NCBI GenBank assembly: GCA_030737875.1
Contig: CM060926.1
Location: forward strand, 161,769,579-161,833,578
Length of the DNA: 64,000 nucleotides
DNA from: Allium sativum
Taxonomy: Eukaryota; Streptophyta; Magnoliopsida; Asparagales; Amaryllidaceae
Direction of reading: 5' to 3'
The translations under genes and the position numbers were made by a program. How positions within the stretch are numbered: the first letter of the stretch is position 1; the number at the start of each line of letters is the position of its first letter. The notes under the pieces are model-generated. The model saw only the letters and a program-made list of their open reading frames with translations, was not told the origin of the DNA and made no database searches. This document shows positions 1 through 12,389 of this stretch, piece by piece.

Positions 1-879
1 AATGATCATTTTGCCCCTAGCTGATCTTGTTTCGGCCATAACTTTTGATTGGAAAGGAGTTTTTACCTGAAACCACTTTCATTAGATCCGGATGATGGTT
101 TACCTTTCCGTAGAGTGATCATATGTGAAAAACGGACTTACCGTTTGGGAGATATGGCTGAAATAAGGTTTAGAAGGTGAAAAACTGCTTAACCGGGCCA
201 AATGAGGTGATTAGTGAATGGGCCCATAACCCATTTCGGGATTGGGGTTATGGGGAGACTGAAATGAGTTAGGTTTTCATTTCATTTCAGTTTTCTAGCC
301 GCCAGTTACCTCCTAGGAACCCTAACAATGGCCTCCACCTTCTAATTTCATCCCAAATCGCTTTTTAATCAAGTATTAGCCTAATCTTCACCAAATTAAG
401 GAGAAATAGCACCAAGCAAGGTTGGAGCTGCTGTTAGACATTGGTATTCAGCCAAATCAGAGGAGTTTCAGTTCTGAAAGTTTTAATTGTGGCAAAGGTG
501 AGTGATTAGCATTGTTTTTACACTAATTATAGTCAATTAGGGTGATTAGTGTTAATTAACGAAATTATGCATGTTAAAAATCTGGAAAAATGTTTAGAAA
601 TTCTTAAATATTATTTTAAGCCTCTGTTAGAAGTTTGGGTTAATTTGGTTAAGTTTTGCTAATCCTATCATTAGATTTGCTTAAACATGCTTAAGGGGAA
701 AACATGGGTTTGGGTATGTTTGATCCATTTTGACATATCAAATTGTTGTTTTGGTGTTTGTAGTCAATCCTATATGTTGCTATGACTATACGGCATGCTT
801 TGTGATTGATTAGAACAGTTAGAATAGTCGAAAACGTCGTCGTATGGCGTAAAACAGTCGCTGGAAGAGTTGCAGGAAA

Positions 880-1290
880 TGTACAGGGTTTCGGATCGGA
901 TCAGATCGGATATGGGGCTCGGATCGGATAGGAGAACCGGGCAAGGGATTTGATTCGGATCGGAACATGGCACTAAAGGAGGCTTGGCAAGAAGGAAGGC
1001 CATTTGCATAAGAGCTGGAGTTGGGTTCAGATAGGGAGCAAGGAAGGGGCTGCGGATCGGATCTGAGAAGAGAAGCTGGAGCAACGGATGGGATCGGGTT
1101 GTCATAACCGAACCGAACCGAAGATGGAGGACCGAACCGAACAGAGGTTAGACACTATACTTCTGAACCGTATCAAGAAAGTGTGACTGGACCGAACCGA
1201 TGAGGAATGGAGCACTGATCAAAGCGTGGGCTAGGACCACCGAACCGAACCGGGTTAGGAGTACCGAACCGAACCAGATATATACTTTTA
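880..1290. repeat. GGATCGGATC- and CCGAACCGAA-rich segment in LTR A
   Basis: From about 893 to 1070 the motif GGATCGGAT recurs. From about 1105 to 1275 the motif ACCGAACCGA recurs at least five times, at irregular spacing. They look like two short-motif simple repeats inside LTR A. No reading frame is supported. Confidence 0.6.
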
Positions 1291-1494
1291 CTTCTATACG
1301 ACGACTCTTCTGAAGACCAGCTCCAATTCGACCAAAACCCGAGATGCAAAGGAAGTCCAAATAGGAAGTAGAACTCAAGATCTAGATGGGAACCATAGAG
1401 TTAACTTCATGAGTTGGGCTTTGTTGCGGGACGTGTGCTAAGGGGTTATCGTCGTCTATAGCTTTGACTCGCCACGGAAAGACGGATATTGGCT

Positions 1495-1680
1495 ACGGAT
1501 CAGTGCAGTGAAGTTGTTATGACTTCATGGGGCAGAGTGATCGTAGCAAGGCTATGCGCCAGTGCAGTGGAGCAATCATGACTCCATGGGGCAGAGTGGA
1601 CATAGCAAAGTATTAGTGACTATGGATCAGTGCAGTGGTGTCGTTACGACGCCATGGGGCAGAGTGATCGTTGCAAGGAA
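1495..1680. repeat. Three imperfect ~65-bp tandem repeats in LTR A
   Basis: The core CAGTGCAGTG, then a short variable part ending in CATGGGGCAGAGTG, occurs three times, beginning near 1500, 1559 and 1626. The copies differ in their central bases (GACTTCATGG, GACTCCATGG, GACGCCATGG). This is a typical LTR-internal tandem repeat. Confidence 0.7.
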
Positions 1681-2432
1681 TTGGGTGGTCAAAGTGGTAG
1701 ATATCGTATGCTTTACGCACTGAGTGAGAGATGTGAGGATGGTTGCTATGATTGATTGTTTGCCATCACTATGTCATGCACACCCCTACCCCCGTAATCT
1801 TTACACCATATGTTAGTGGCACCCTAGAGTATTGTACAGTATGTAGTGCTAACTCTTTGGTTGCAGGTCCAGGTTCAGGTATGGTTTAGTATACCCATTA
1901 TCGTTTTGTTTTGATGCTTATCGCTCATACCAGACTCTTGTCTAACCCAGAGTTCTATGTCGCTTCTTATTACTCTGGGTGCTCTTAAGCGGGCAGACTA
2001 GAGACAGGTTAGGTGGTATGCACAAGTAGATGTACCGGAGACGAGTAGGACGCTTCCACGTATGCTATATATAGATATTCTCCCTGTGTCACTGCTGGTC
2101 ACTACTCTGGGCATTAGTAGTGTACCTTTCCTTTCTTTTGGTTTAGAGACAGTATTTTGAAGTTGTAATAATGGTTACGGATCATAAGCTGTATTTTAGA
2201 TTTTCGCTGCTATGATGAATATGGTTTAGTTTTCAGCTTATGCAATGTCTCGCCTGTTTTATCTCAAGTATGTTATTATTATATTTTATTCCATGCGCTG
2301 TGAGACACTCTACAGGTTCCTTGTTAGTTCAAATTCCTTTCTTTGGCGACCGTCCGGTGCTGGTTGGACATTGGCACAGCGCACTTTCATTGGAAATGTC
2401 GGCTGGTGCGGGGTGGGCCGTCACACTCCTCG

Positions 2433-4279
2433 TCTAAAAATAATTCTAATCTTGATGATCCGGCTGTTCTTAATTCAAATATTGATCCATTGAATTCGAA
2501 ATCTAATCCTTCGCCAAAAACCCAGATCAATATTGATAATCGATCATAGCCTCCGAAGGATCCCTCTAAATCATTTGAAATTCCAAATCCGCTCAATGAC
2601 CTTTCATCAAACACCTCCATCCCATCTCATTCAATTTTATAAAATACCTCTAATTCAAATCCAAAATCAGTTAAATCTTATTTTGCATCGATGTTCAAAT
2701 CGCTCCCTCGCAATGCTGGATCTTTCAAACCGATACAATATGATATACCACGTGATGGTAAGAAAAGGCTGATTCCGGATCTAGTTAAAGAGGCAGGTAT
2801 GAACTATTGGAATGAATATTTAGTTGGTTTCTTTCTCAATGGAACTTCATCATATAGCTTTGTTGTTAATTTCCTGCGTAAATATTGGAAGCTACAGGGA
2901 GAAGTTGATATTAAGTTTGATGGATTTAATTTCCTCTTTAAATTTTCGAATGCACAAGATAAAGAGAAAATTATACATGTTGATCCCATTTTTATTAAAG
3001 TTAGGATGTTTATTTTAACTAATTGGGATCCCACAAATGGTAGCTCTCAATCCCAAATTTGAAAAGTACCTATTTGGATTCACCTTCATAGAATACCTCT
3101 TTTGTTGTGGACACTGCATGGTATAAACTGGCTCGCTTGTCATGTCGGTAGGCTAATATGATTTGATGAAAGTATGGAGAAATTGCAACGTTTTAAATAC
3201 GCTAAAGCTTTGGTGGAGATTAATCTTGACTATGAATTACCTGATAGTATTATGGTAGATGAGCTCGGAGTTAATTGTCCTTCAGTTAAAGTATCATATA
3301 ATTAGAGACCGTGCATTTGCACAATATGTAAAGTCTTTGGACATAATACTTCTGAGTGTGATCATTTTACTAGCAACGATGAAGTTGGTGATGTTCAGCG
3401 TGCTGTTCATGAAGCACATAATCATGATAATACTGGTTTTAAACCTAGACAGACATGGAATAAGGAGAACGCAGGATGGCAACAGAATGAGTGTCCAAAA
3501 AGAAGAAAGTTTGGCTGAGGAAATCTTTAGGAGAACATGAACGAAAAGTTGAGAATATCAATACTGTTAATTCCACAGAGAACTGTGTTAAGAGTGGTCA
3601 AGAAAAGGATGTATTAAACAAGAAAATAGATGAAGTGATAATTGTTGATAGTGGTGGCAAGGTTCATCAGAATAGTGAGTCCATTAAAGAATCTAATATG
3701 GGGGAAGAGAAATGCTTATCTACTCAAGTGACCATCAAATCTAACTTAGATAAAGGAAAGAAAATTATTGATGATTTTGTAGCCATCAGTGATGATTTTC
3801 AATTACATAATCCTTTCTCTGCTCTTGACGATATAGTATACAAGGAAAATCTTCAAAACCCAAATCATGCCAAATCCTCTGATGATACGTCAACAATAAA
3901 TTCCCATCCTTCAACATCTAATTCTTTTTCTTTTCAAGTCTCTCCAAACTCTAATTTTAGCTGCAAATTAAATACAACAGCCACTCCTTCTTCACCTTAT
4001 AGCCATCTTTCTACTCCACCTCACATCATTCTTCCACCACCGTTGAAAAACTCTAAAAGCAAATCTTCGCTAAAATCTGAAGAAGCCATGCTAGTAAGAA
4101 AAAGAAGAAAGGGAGAAAAAAGAAACTGGAAGAATCTGTTGAAGCTAGTGCTATTGACCTCAATGATGGAATGGAATTCTCACAAACTGATGTTCTACCC
4201 TCAAGTAGTAATAAATTACCATCCAAAACATCATACCAGGAAGCATCCTACTCTTCTTATTTCTCCACTTAATCAATAA
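2433..4279 (+). pseudogene. LINE ORF1, gag-like nucleic-acid-binding protein (broken)
   Basis: ORF1 proteins of plant L1 elements bind RNA and form the ribonucleoprotein. One frame runs from the LTR A border through 3490 with several stops (for example after 2548, in 2640-2642 and at 3060-3062). Around 2800-3040 it has the DUF4283 pattern: YWNEYLVGFF, a segment rich in aromatic residues, then FILTNWDP. At 3318-3358 there is a CCHC knuckle, CTICKVFGHNTSEC. A +/-1 shift near 3490 moves to a 262-residue open stretch (3491-4279) rich in Lys, Ser and Asn, which is the usual low-complexity tail. The last stop TAA (4277-4279) overlaps the ATG of ORF2 as TAATG. Confidence 0.75.
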
Positions 4280-5508
4280 TGTTTCATAACATTGCTTTTT
4301 GGAATATTCATGGCTTGCATTTAGATGCTAAGCCGAGTGATATTAATGCCTTTATTAGGAATAATAATGTCCAGCTAATCTGTCTTTCTGAAACTAAGCT
4401 GGATTTAGAGTTAACCATCAAAGTTGCTTCAAATATCTCCCCTGGTTGGCTTTATGACCATAATCTTGATAATGCTGCTTATGGTAGACTTTTAATACTG
4501 TGGAATCCATCCTTATTTCATTTCACTAAACTTGCCTCTTTTGATCAATTCCTTCATGTCAACTGTACATACTTGCCAACTAATTCAAGCTTCCTCCTTA
4601 CTTTTGTTTATGCTCGTAATAGTGTGTCAACAAGACAAATTTTTCTTGATGACTTACCCTCCTTAAACTCTAATAACCCTTGGATTGTCAGTGGCGATTT
4701 TAATTGTATGTATTCTTCTAGTCAAAAATCAGGTGGTCGTCCTCTTACAATCAAGGAGATTGCACCTCTTAATCAAGCCTTGATCAATTCTTGTCTCATT
4801 CCTGTTGGCAGCTCCGGTTTTGAGTTTCCATGGACCAACAAAAGTAAATCAAACCCTCAAACACGCTGTAAACTTGACCATATATTTGTCAACACTCTTT
4901 TCCTAAACTTTTGGCAAAACTCCTCTTGTCAAATTCTTCCTTCCTCCTTATCAGACCATTGCCCACTTCTTTTTAATTGGGGAAGTGTAAATGCTATTAG
5001 TAAATGTTCCACTTCTAAATTTTTTAACTTTTGGATTAAGCATGTGGATTTTCATAATATTTTAATGCAGGTGTGGTCACAGCATTTCACTGGAAATCCA
5101 CTACAGAAACTTCTGAACAAATTCAAAGCTCTGAAAATGAATCTTAAAGCATGGTCTGCTCAAATTTTTGGATCAGGATCTAAATAGTCATCTATCATTA
5201 GACAGGAGCTACATACAGTGCAAACGGTAATTAGCAGGTATCCCAATGATGTTAGCCTTCAAAGGGCTGAATTTGAGCTACAAAGTAATTTGAAAAATGC
5301 ACTAAATTTGGAAATTCAAGGTCTTAGACAGAAAGCTATGTTTAGAAAGGAGCTTGAAGGTGATAGAAACACAAGACATTTTCACAACTCTATCAAAATC
5401 AAGCAGTTCAGAGATTCTATCTTTTCAGTTTTGGATATGCATGGTGTATAAAAACTTCAGATGATGGAATAAATAATGCCTTTGTTGATTATTTCTCCTC
5501 AATTCTTT
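4279..5508 (+). pseudogene. LINE ORF2 part 1, AP-like endonuclease domain
   Basis: The endonuclease nicks target DNA for target-primed reverse transcription. The frame 4279-5187 (302 aa) is open and keeps the L1-EN signature: N9 in FWNIHG, E38 in LSETK, D140 and N142 in SGDFNC, D200 in KLDHIF, and D226-H227 in SDHCPL. All expected catalytic positions are present. After a stop at 5185-5187 the same protein continues (5218-5451) with the linker that precedes RT, including RNTRHFHNS. The frame then breaks at 5450 and is cut by copia J at 5509. It continues at 7515 on the other side of the insertion. Confidence 0.85.
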
Positions 5509-5965
5509 TGTGATATTTATCACATGGATATTGAAGATCGAGATATTTTAGAATTTTTTATTTTGTGCTAATTTTAAGGAGAGAAAGATATATTTTGTGC
5601 AAGTTTCAAGGAGAGAGATTTATTTTGTGCAAGTTTTGAGGAGTATATTTCAGGATATTTTCAGATCTGGAGGATATTTAGGATCTAGAGGAAATTTTGA
5701 GAATTTCCATATACTTTCTATTTTCCTATAGAAGCATGTCCTTAGGGATAGACTTAGGCGTACTTTTGAGGGTGAAAAACTTGTTTTTGCTTTTAGGGAG
5801 TGAGCTTTGTTTTTTAGGGATTGAGGTATCTTCTCAATTTTAGGTCTTTCTTTGTAATTAATTGGTGGAATAATAAAAGTTTGTTTAGTGGAATTTGCTT
5901 GTTATTGTTATCTTCTTCCCTCTTTCAAAATCTAATTGTGTAGTGATCTTGCGGAAACCCTAACA
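5509..5965 (+). repeat. Copia J 5' LTR
   Basis: Starts TGTGATATTTATCACATGG and ends AAACCCTAACA. The likely TATA position reads TATAGAAG (5728-5735), where the 3' LTR has TATATAAG (7277-7284), so the 5' promoter looks weakened. Confidence 0.9.
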
Positions 5966-6011
5966 ATTGGTATTAGAGCCTTCTACACAAATTTTTGAAG
6001 AGGATTTGAAT

Positions 6012-6955
6012 ATGGATAAAATAGTTATTGAAAAGCTTAATGGAAGAAATTGGGGATTATGGAGGGCAAAGATTGAAGATTTCCTTTATATTAATGATCT
6101 TCATCAGCCACTGGAGAATAATGGGGTCCGTGGTTAGTAGCTTGCTTAATGAGGAGATGCGGAGGACGAGCCTTATGGAAGGAAAAGATAAGGAGACAAC
6201 AGAAATTGAAACTCCAATTGAAAAAGCTTTTATCGCAAGGAGGGTTAGTCAACAAAATATGGAAAGTAAATCAAATAGATCAGACATGAGAAAGGAATAC
6301 GTTTGTTTTTACTGTGACAAACCCGGTCATCAACTGCGATTTTGTCATAAGCTTAAAAGGGATAAGGAGAAGATGAAGGCATTGGAAGAAGAGACTGATG
6401 AACAAAATAACAACGGTAATGAGGTGAATTTTGGTGAGGATAGTGAAGGAAATGTTTTATGTATTAATAAAGGCAAAAGAAAAGATTGGATACTTGATTC
6501 AGGAGCATGTCCACGTGTGCCATCAAAAGGAAGCATTTATTGATCATGAAGAAAAAAGTAGTAAAGTGGAATCCGCTGACGGTCGATACTTGCATGTTAA
6601 AGGCATAGGTTCAGTTCGATTGAAGATGAATGATGGAAAGGTGGTTAAGTTAACGGGGGTTAGGTACATCCCAGAAATTAAGAAGAATCTTGCTTCAATT
6701 GGACAATTGGAACAAAAAGGTTGCAATTTCTCGACTAGAGATGGAGTTACAAGGGTTTGGAGGGATAACAAGGAGCTTCTGCGCGCAAAACGGGGAAATG
6801 CTAATATATATAAATTGCTTGGAAACACGGTGGAGAATGTTATGAGTTCTCAAATTGAATTAGGAGAGGCGATTTCAACTGAATCAAGGTGGAGCCATCA
6901 ACGTAAAGCCACAAAGTCTACATGGAGGCCATTGTGGTATTACAAGCAATTTTGA
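6012..6955 (+). pseudogene. Copia J gag-protease remnant
   Basis: The first ATG (6012) opens a typical copia gag start (MDKIVIEKLNGRNWGLWRAK) that stops near 6137 and joins, after a deletion, the end of gag. A CCHC knuckle CFYCDKPGHQLRFC lies in 6303-6345. The protease motif WILDSGA follows near 6487, but its context is damaged and a frameshift moves on to the pre-integrase (GAG_pre-integrs-like) stretch with TGVRYIPEIKKNLASIGQL. The frame ends at 6955 with junk before the 3' LTR. Everything from integrase to RNase H is missing, so the element could move only with help from another copia. Confidence 0.8.
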
Positions 6956-7061
6956 GATCTTTTGTGTGGTGTATCTCATTAGAAGATGCATCATTTGTCG
7001 GTGGTTTTTTGGTTTGTTGATTTGTTGGAGTGATTTCATATCAAGGTGGAGTGTTATGATT

Positions 7062-7514
7062 TGTGATATTTATCACATGGATATTGAAGATCGAGATATT
7101 TTAGAATTTTTTTTGTGCTAATTTTAAGGAGAGAAAGATATATTTTGTGCAAGTTTCAAGGAGAGAGATTTATTTTGTGCAAGTTTTGAGGAGTATATTT
7201 CAGGATATTTTCAGATCTGGAGGATATTTAGGATCTAGAGGAAATTTTGAGAATTTCCATATACTTTCTATTTGCCTATATAAGCATGTCATTAGGGATA
7301 GACTCAGGCGTACTTTTGAGGTGAAAAACTTGTTTTTGTTTTTAGGGAGTGAGCTTTGTTTTTTAGGGATTGAGGTATCTTCTCAATTTTAGGTCTTTCT
7401 TTGTAATTAATTGGTGGAATAATAAAAGTTTGTTTAATGGAATTTGCTTGTTATTGTTATCTTCTTCCCTCTTTCAAAATCTAATTGTGTAGTGATCTTG
7501 CGGAAACCCTAACA
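7062..7514 (+). repeat. Copia J 3' LTR
   Basis: Near-identical to 5509-5965. It retains TATATAAG at 7277-7284. The purine-rich stretch AAGGTGGAG just upstream (7043-7051) is a weak polypurine-tract candidate. It ends CCTAACA at 7514. Confidence 0.9.
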
Positions 7515-9811
7515 TGTTCAGCGACTGTTTAATGTCAATATCCCATCTCTTACTGATGAACAATCATTACGCCTTATCAGATTAATTGATAGTGAGGAAA
7601 TAAAGTGTGTTGTCTTTAGTTTGGATGCTACTAGCTGTAGAGGCCCTGATGGCTTCAATGCTTTCTTCATTCAGTAGTGCTGGCCGAATATAGGTGAAGA
7701 CATTATTAGTGCTATTCAGTTTTTCTTCATGAATAATGTTCTCCCCAAAAGCATTAATGCAACTACGATTGCTCTTATTCCAAAGCTTGAACATACTAGA
7801 TCTGTGTTTTATTTTCGGCCTATTTCTTGTTGCAATTCTTTATAAAATTATTTCCAAGATGCTTTAAGTTGTGCTTCCTTCAATCATCTCTTTAAACCAA
7901 TCTGCATACATAAAGGGTAGATCAATTAGTGATAATATACTGATTACCCAAGAGTTGCTATATGGATATAATAGGAAAAATATTTCACCAAGATGTATGC
8001 TCAAATTGGACATAAGGAAGGCGTTAGATTTGGTGTCATGGCATTCCATATTAGCTGTTTTGTCACGTATGAACTTCCCTATGCCTTTCATTGCTTGGAT
8101 TTATAAGTGTATTTCAACTCCTACATATTCTAGCATAGGAAATGGAAGCCTACATGGTTTCTTTGATGGCACAACTGGTGTGAGGCAGGGTGATCCAATA
8201 TCAGCATATCTTTTTATCATCATTATGGAATTGCTAAATTCTCTGATCATTGAGCAGATTCGGAATGGAAATTTGGAGCTTCATCCAAGATGTAAGAATC
8301 CCTTAATATCTCATTTACTCTTTGCGGATGATCTCATCATTTTTACAAATCCATCCATTAGAAACATTCGATGCATTTTTGAAATACTTGCGCTCTTTCA
8401 TGGTATAACTAGTCTTAAAATAAATATACAAAATCTCATATCACGATTGCTGGTGTGACATATGATAAGAAAATGGAGATAGTAAACTATTCTGGTCTAA
8501 CTGAACTACCCACAAATTCCTTTTATTTGGGTTTGCCATTAATTTGTTCAAGAATCACTAAGCAACAGTGTCTCCCACTATATGAGAATATTATTAACAA
8601 GATCTTACAGTGGCCATCTTGCAAGCTTTCTCAAGCTGGTGGGCTAACAATTGTTCAATCCATAGCAATGCCATGACCATATATTGGTCCAGACACTATA
8701 TACTGCCATCAAAGATTATTGACATGATCACTAGTGCTTTAAATAAGTTGTTGTGGCTTGGTAGCCCTTTCTCTAAAAAGTTGATTCCATTTGCATTTCA
8801 CAAACTTTACGATGAGAAGAAATTTGGAGGACTTCGCATAACAAATCTGTTAGCGTGGAATAAAGCAGCTATTTCTGCTTACTTAGAGAAAATGTTTGTT
8901 AATGAAAAGGGAATATGGGCATTATGGGTTGACAACAATTTAATTGGCAAGAAATTTTTTTGGACCATGTCAATCCCACAAGCCCGTAGTTGGAGTTGGC
9001 ATAATATTCTGAAATCTCGAGATACCTTCAAGATTTTTTGCAGTGCAACTATAAAACAATTCCAAACCAATCTTTTTGGCACAGTCCTTGGGCAAAACCA
9101 GGATTTATCTTGAGTGAAGTGGTAGACTATAATTTGATGATGAATTCGGGTATTCCTCAAACAGCTATTGTCACTGACTATATTCATAATGGCTCGCTCG
9201 TATTTCCATATACTAGCTCATCGGTTTTAAGGAACTTATGGAGAGAGATTGGTGCTTGTTTTACGGTTAATGGAAATAAAGAACTACGGTAGATCGGTAA
9301 GGATCACTCTATAAAGGTTGTGTATGATCTGCTTCAATCACGAAGGCAATACTTTCCTTGGCATTCGAGGATATGGAATTGCGGTAGCTCGGCAAAAGAA
9401 AATTTCCTCCTTTGGAAGATCGTGGCAAACGCAGTGAACACAAAGAATAAGCTACTCAATTATGGTGTTATAATGGATGATGTTTGTGTTTTGTGCAATT
9501 TTCATACTGAAACAAATGTACACATATTCATTAAGTGCCCATTTGTTCACATCATTTGGTCTAGGCTACTTTCTGCTGGCGGATTTTATAGGCCCTCTTT
9601 ATCCAGTCAAATGGAATGATATAATGTATTTAAAGCAACAAGGTGGAAGGATAAAAAGACGTGCATACTACTCAAACTGCTAAAGAAACTTGTCTATGAA
9701 ATATGGCTTGAGAGAAATAATCGAACCTTTGGTTTGGGGAAGAGGAATATTAACCAGTTGTGCATGCAAATCATACGCAAGATTTCCAGAACTGCACAGC
9801 TAGCTTCATGA
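7515..9811 (+). pseudogene. LINE ORF2 part 2, reverse transcriptase and C-terminal zinc finger
   Basis: This continues the LINE 1 ORF2 interrupted by copia J. From 7515 the frame reads the region before RT (GPDGFNAFF near 7645), with stops at 7675 and 7843. The RT core lies in 7871-8458: QSAYIKGRSISDNI, KLDIRKALDLVSW (family norm KAFD), GVRQGDPISAYLF, and the catalytic LLFADDLIIF (FADD at 8321-8332). Later frames (8455-8676, 8610-9113, 9038-9292) hold the thumb and the domain after RT. At 9320-9619 is the zf-RVT region with WNCGSSAKENFLLWK and CVLCNFHTETNVHIFIKCP. At least four frameshifts and several stops make it non-functional. Confidence 0.85.
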
Positions 9812-9953
9812 GCCTCTTTGTGTTGTGTTGCAAGTTATAGCTTTTCTTTGTCAATTTTTATTGTTAGTTTTAGTTTTTTTTTTGTACAGTTTGATTTATA
9901 GAATACTTGTACCCACGTTGTCATTAATAAAAATCTTTTGCCTTCCAAAAAAA

Positions 9954-10563
9954 CCCGCCCATTTGGTGTGCGCTTGCATTGTGTGATGTGGGACGAGCTT
10001 ATGATATCTTCATTTTCCAAAATCATTTGTGAATTTCCATGTATGAGAATTCACATGCAGTAAACCCGTTCCGCATAACGGCATGGTCCGGTGAATTTCC
10101 CATAACATTTCTTAAGTTACTGCACCCATAACACTCATATTATTTCGTATTTAATTTGACTAATATGAGAATGATTTAGTTCTAATCTGAGTGTTCATTG
10201 TGTTTGTTTTTATGCAATACGCTTGAGTCAGCCTGAGTTTTCAGTTATTGAAGACGATGTTATGAAGATGGAGCTCAACAGACGTATTTATTGTTATTAT
10301 TCCGCTGCAAATATTGGTATATTTATTTTAGTTAACTCTAATAATTGTTGTAAAATATAATCAAATGTATGTTTTAACAGATTCATGAACTGTTATTTAT
10401 TTATTTATTATATTTTGTCCTTCCGCTGTGAGATTCTGTGATTGTTTTCTCCTTTCCTCTTTTTCATATATTAATTCCAATAGTTATCTGTGTTTTAGAT
10501 TTGTTTAAGTCGACATGTGAGGATTATTGTCGATTTGAACGGTCTAAAACCCAGGTTGTTACA
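9954..10563 (+). repeat. Element B 5' LTR, right-hand part
   Basis: Its left portion has been displaced by LINE 1. It ends CCAGGTTGTTACA at 10563, directly before the primer site. The first ~100 bp match 15621-15726. Confidence 0.8.
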
Positions 10564-10565
10564 TT

Positions 10566-10577
10566 TGGTATCAGAGC
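10566..10577 (+). other. Primer binding site of element B
   Basis: TGGTATCAGAGC, complementary to the 3' end of plant initiator tRNA-Met, two bases after the LTR end. Confidence 0.85.
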
Positions 10578-12357
10578 TTTGGTTTAGTGAAAACCTTGGC
10601 TCTATTTGGGAGTAACTCATTAGAGATAGGGTGGTAATACCCTGGAATGAGTTTGAGTGTATATGGGAGAACGTATTTGTAATTTCGATATAACATGGTT
10701 TTGTATTGTGTTGGTTTGTTCCTTTGAGTATTTATGAATTCCGGTCGGTACTTGGGACGCCAAGGCATCGATAGGGATTTCTAAACATTCGAATAGGGCT
10801 CATTGACATAATATAGTTTTGAACTTTATTTTATATATATAAAAATTATTTGAAAATCTATGAATTTTGATTTTGTTGATTATCATCATTTATTATTCGA
10901 TTAATTAATAATTAGAACCACTGGTTATTGAATGGTTTAAGAAAAATGAAATATTGAAAATTAATTGGTAATGAAATAAGAAGAAGTTAAATATAATTTA
11001 AGAAATTTAATTTCGAGTGGTTTTGTAATATTGATTTGCAAATGGTTTGAAATAATATATTTACATTTTAAAAGTTGTTTCATATAGAAAATGTTTTCAA
11101 ATAGATTTTTGAAATAAGTGTATGCTCCCCTCTTGCCTTTGGAAAAAGGTTTCGGTGCTGAGTGCACGCATTATCGACATTTATTTTCAAGAGACTAAGT
11201 GGGGAAGAACACTTAGAACTTTTATACTTTGTTTTGCGAAACTAGATTTCATTTAAATCTTTTATAATATGGTTTCATATAATATATATAATATTTTGAA
11301 GTTGATACGGAAATGAACCTGAAGTTAAATTCTTAAGTTCTAGAAAAATTGAAGAAATGAACAAATATGAAATTTTATAGAACTTTTGAACTATGAAATA
11401 AGAATTGAATCTAAGAGAAATAAATTAAAGTGGGAACTCTTAGAAATGTGAAATAGTGAATTTGAATCAAATTGAAATGGTTGAACTTATGTTATAAATA
11501 AGAGAAATGATGAAATATAGATTAACATAAGAAATGTAAAATGGAATTGATGGTAATTAATTAAAATTTTGTATGAATTTGAACTATAATAAACTTAGGT
11601 TTAAGTGATGAAGTTAATGGAATGTGCTAATAAGAATTAATGTTGAATATAATGGATGTGGTTTAAATAGATGCATTAGAAATCAAAGGGTAAATGAGAT
11701 TTAATAAAAGGAGAATAATAACGAATCATTTGAATTTATTTAGAATAATTACAAGTGAATAAGCATATATGTAATACAGGTAACGTGACTCAATTCAAAA
11801 GTAAAATGAATTGAATGTAAATCTATATAATTATTTATAAAATGAATGTCAATGAGTGAATGTAAACAATTTGAATAATGATAGAAAGTAATAAATAATA
11901 AACAAAAACATTGACATTTGGAACAAATAGGAATACAATATAACAAATGAAATATGGATCGTTTAAGAATGGAATGAACAAATGAAGTCATACAAATAAA
12001 ATATTGACTTTTAAAATTTGTTATGTTGCTTGTTTGGATAAACGTGATTGTTGAATGTTTTATTTATCGTTTTGACTGTATCTGCTATTTCACATATATT
12101 TATTGTAGATATATAGATTTATTTCTTAAATATATGTTTTATTTGGTTGTTGAGTGTTATAGTAGGTACTGAAGGCAATTTGCTTGCTTTGGAGCTACTT
12201 GCGCATAAAATTGCTTTTGCTTGCTTAAAATAAATTAAATCGATAATAACGCAAATGAAAGGTACGTATATCGAATTATATATCATAGTTTGGCAACATA
12301 TATTGTTTCCCCATTTTTGGGATGCCTCGTCGTTGAGTTGAGATGTATATTTGTGAT

Positions 12358-12389
<32 letters not shown>

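Larger units (their letters stand above)
1..2432 (+). mobile_element. Gypsy-like LTR fragment (LTR A)
   Basis: No gene is visible here. The stretch reads like the greater part of a long gypsy LTR: a U3-like start, a GC-rich middle with tandem repeats, and a right part resembling other gypsy LTR ends in this window (Pro/Leu-free, T-rich, then a GC-rich tail). It ends GGGCCGTCACA at 2432, a CA terminus, where LINE-type coding sequence begins at once. The left end lies outside the window. The orientation is inferred from the CA end. The right flank shows no primer site, so this would be a 3' or solo LTR inserted in or next to LINE 1. The family is not identified. Confidence 0.5.
5509..7514 (+). 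mobile_element. Copia J, internally deleted LTR retrotransposon
   Basis: A 2006-bp copia element. The LTRs are 5509-5965 (457 bp) and 7062-7514 (453 bp), both TGTGATATT...CCCTAACA, with few differences. A tRNA-Met-like primer site TGGTATTAGAGC (5968-5979) follows the 5' LTR. The interior (1.1 kb) keeps the start of gag, the zinc knuckle, the protease start and the pre-integrase region, and has lost integrase, RT and RNase H. A clear 5-bp target duplication was not seen (TCTTT versus TGTTC flanks). LINE 1 ORF2 resumes directly after it. Confidence 0.9.
2433..9953 (+). mobile_element. LINE 1, L1-type non-LTR retrotransposon, split by copia J
   Basis: The order is ORF1 (DUF4283-like domain, CCHC knuckle), ORF2 endonuclease, RT and C-terminal zinc-finger region, then a 3' tail with AATAAAA at 9926 and a run of seven A at 9947-9953. 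The 3' tail abuts sequence that also occurs at 15621 in the other LTR of element B, so LINE 1 sits in the 5' LTR of B. The 5' end meets LTR A and no target-site duplication is visible, so the left end is truncated or disrupted. Several stops and frameshifts make it inactive. Copia J interrupts it at 5509-7514. Confidence 0.85.
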
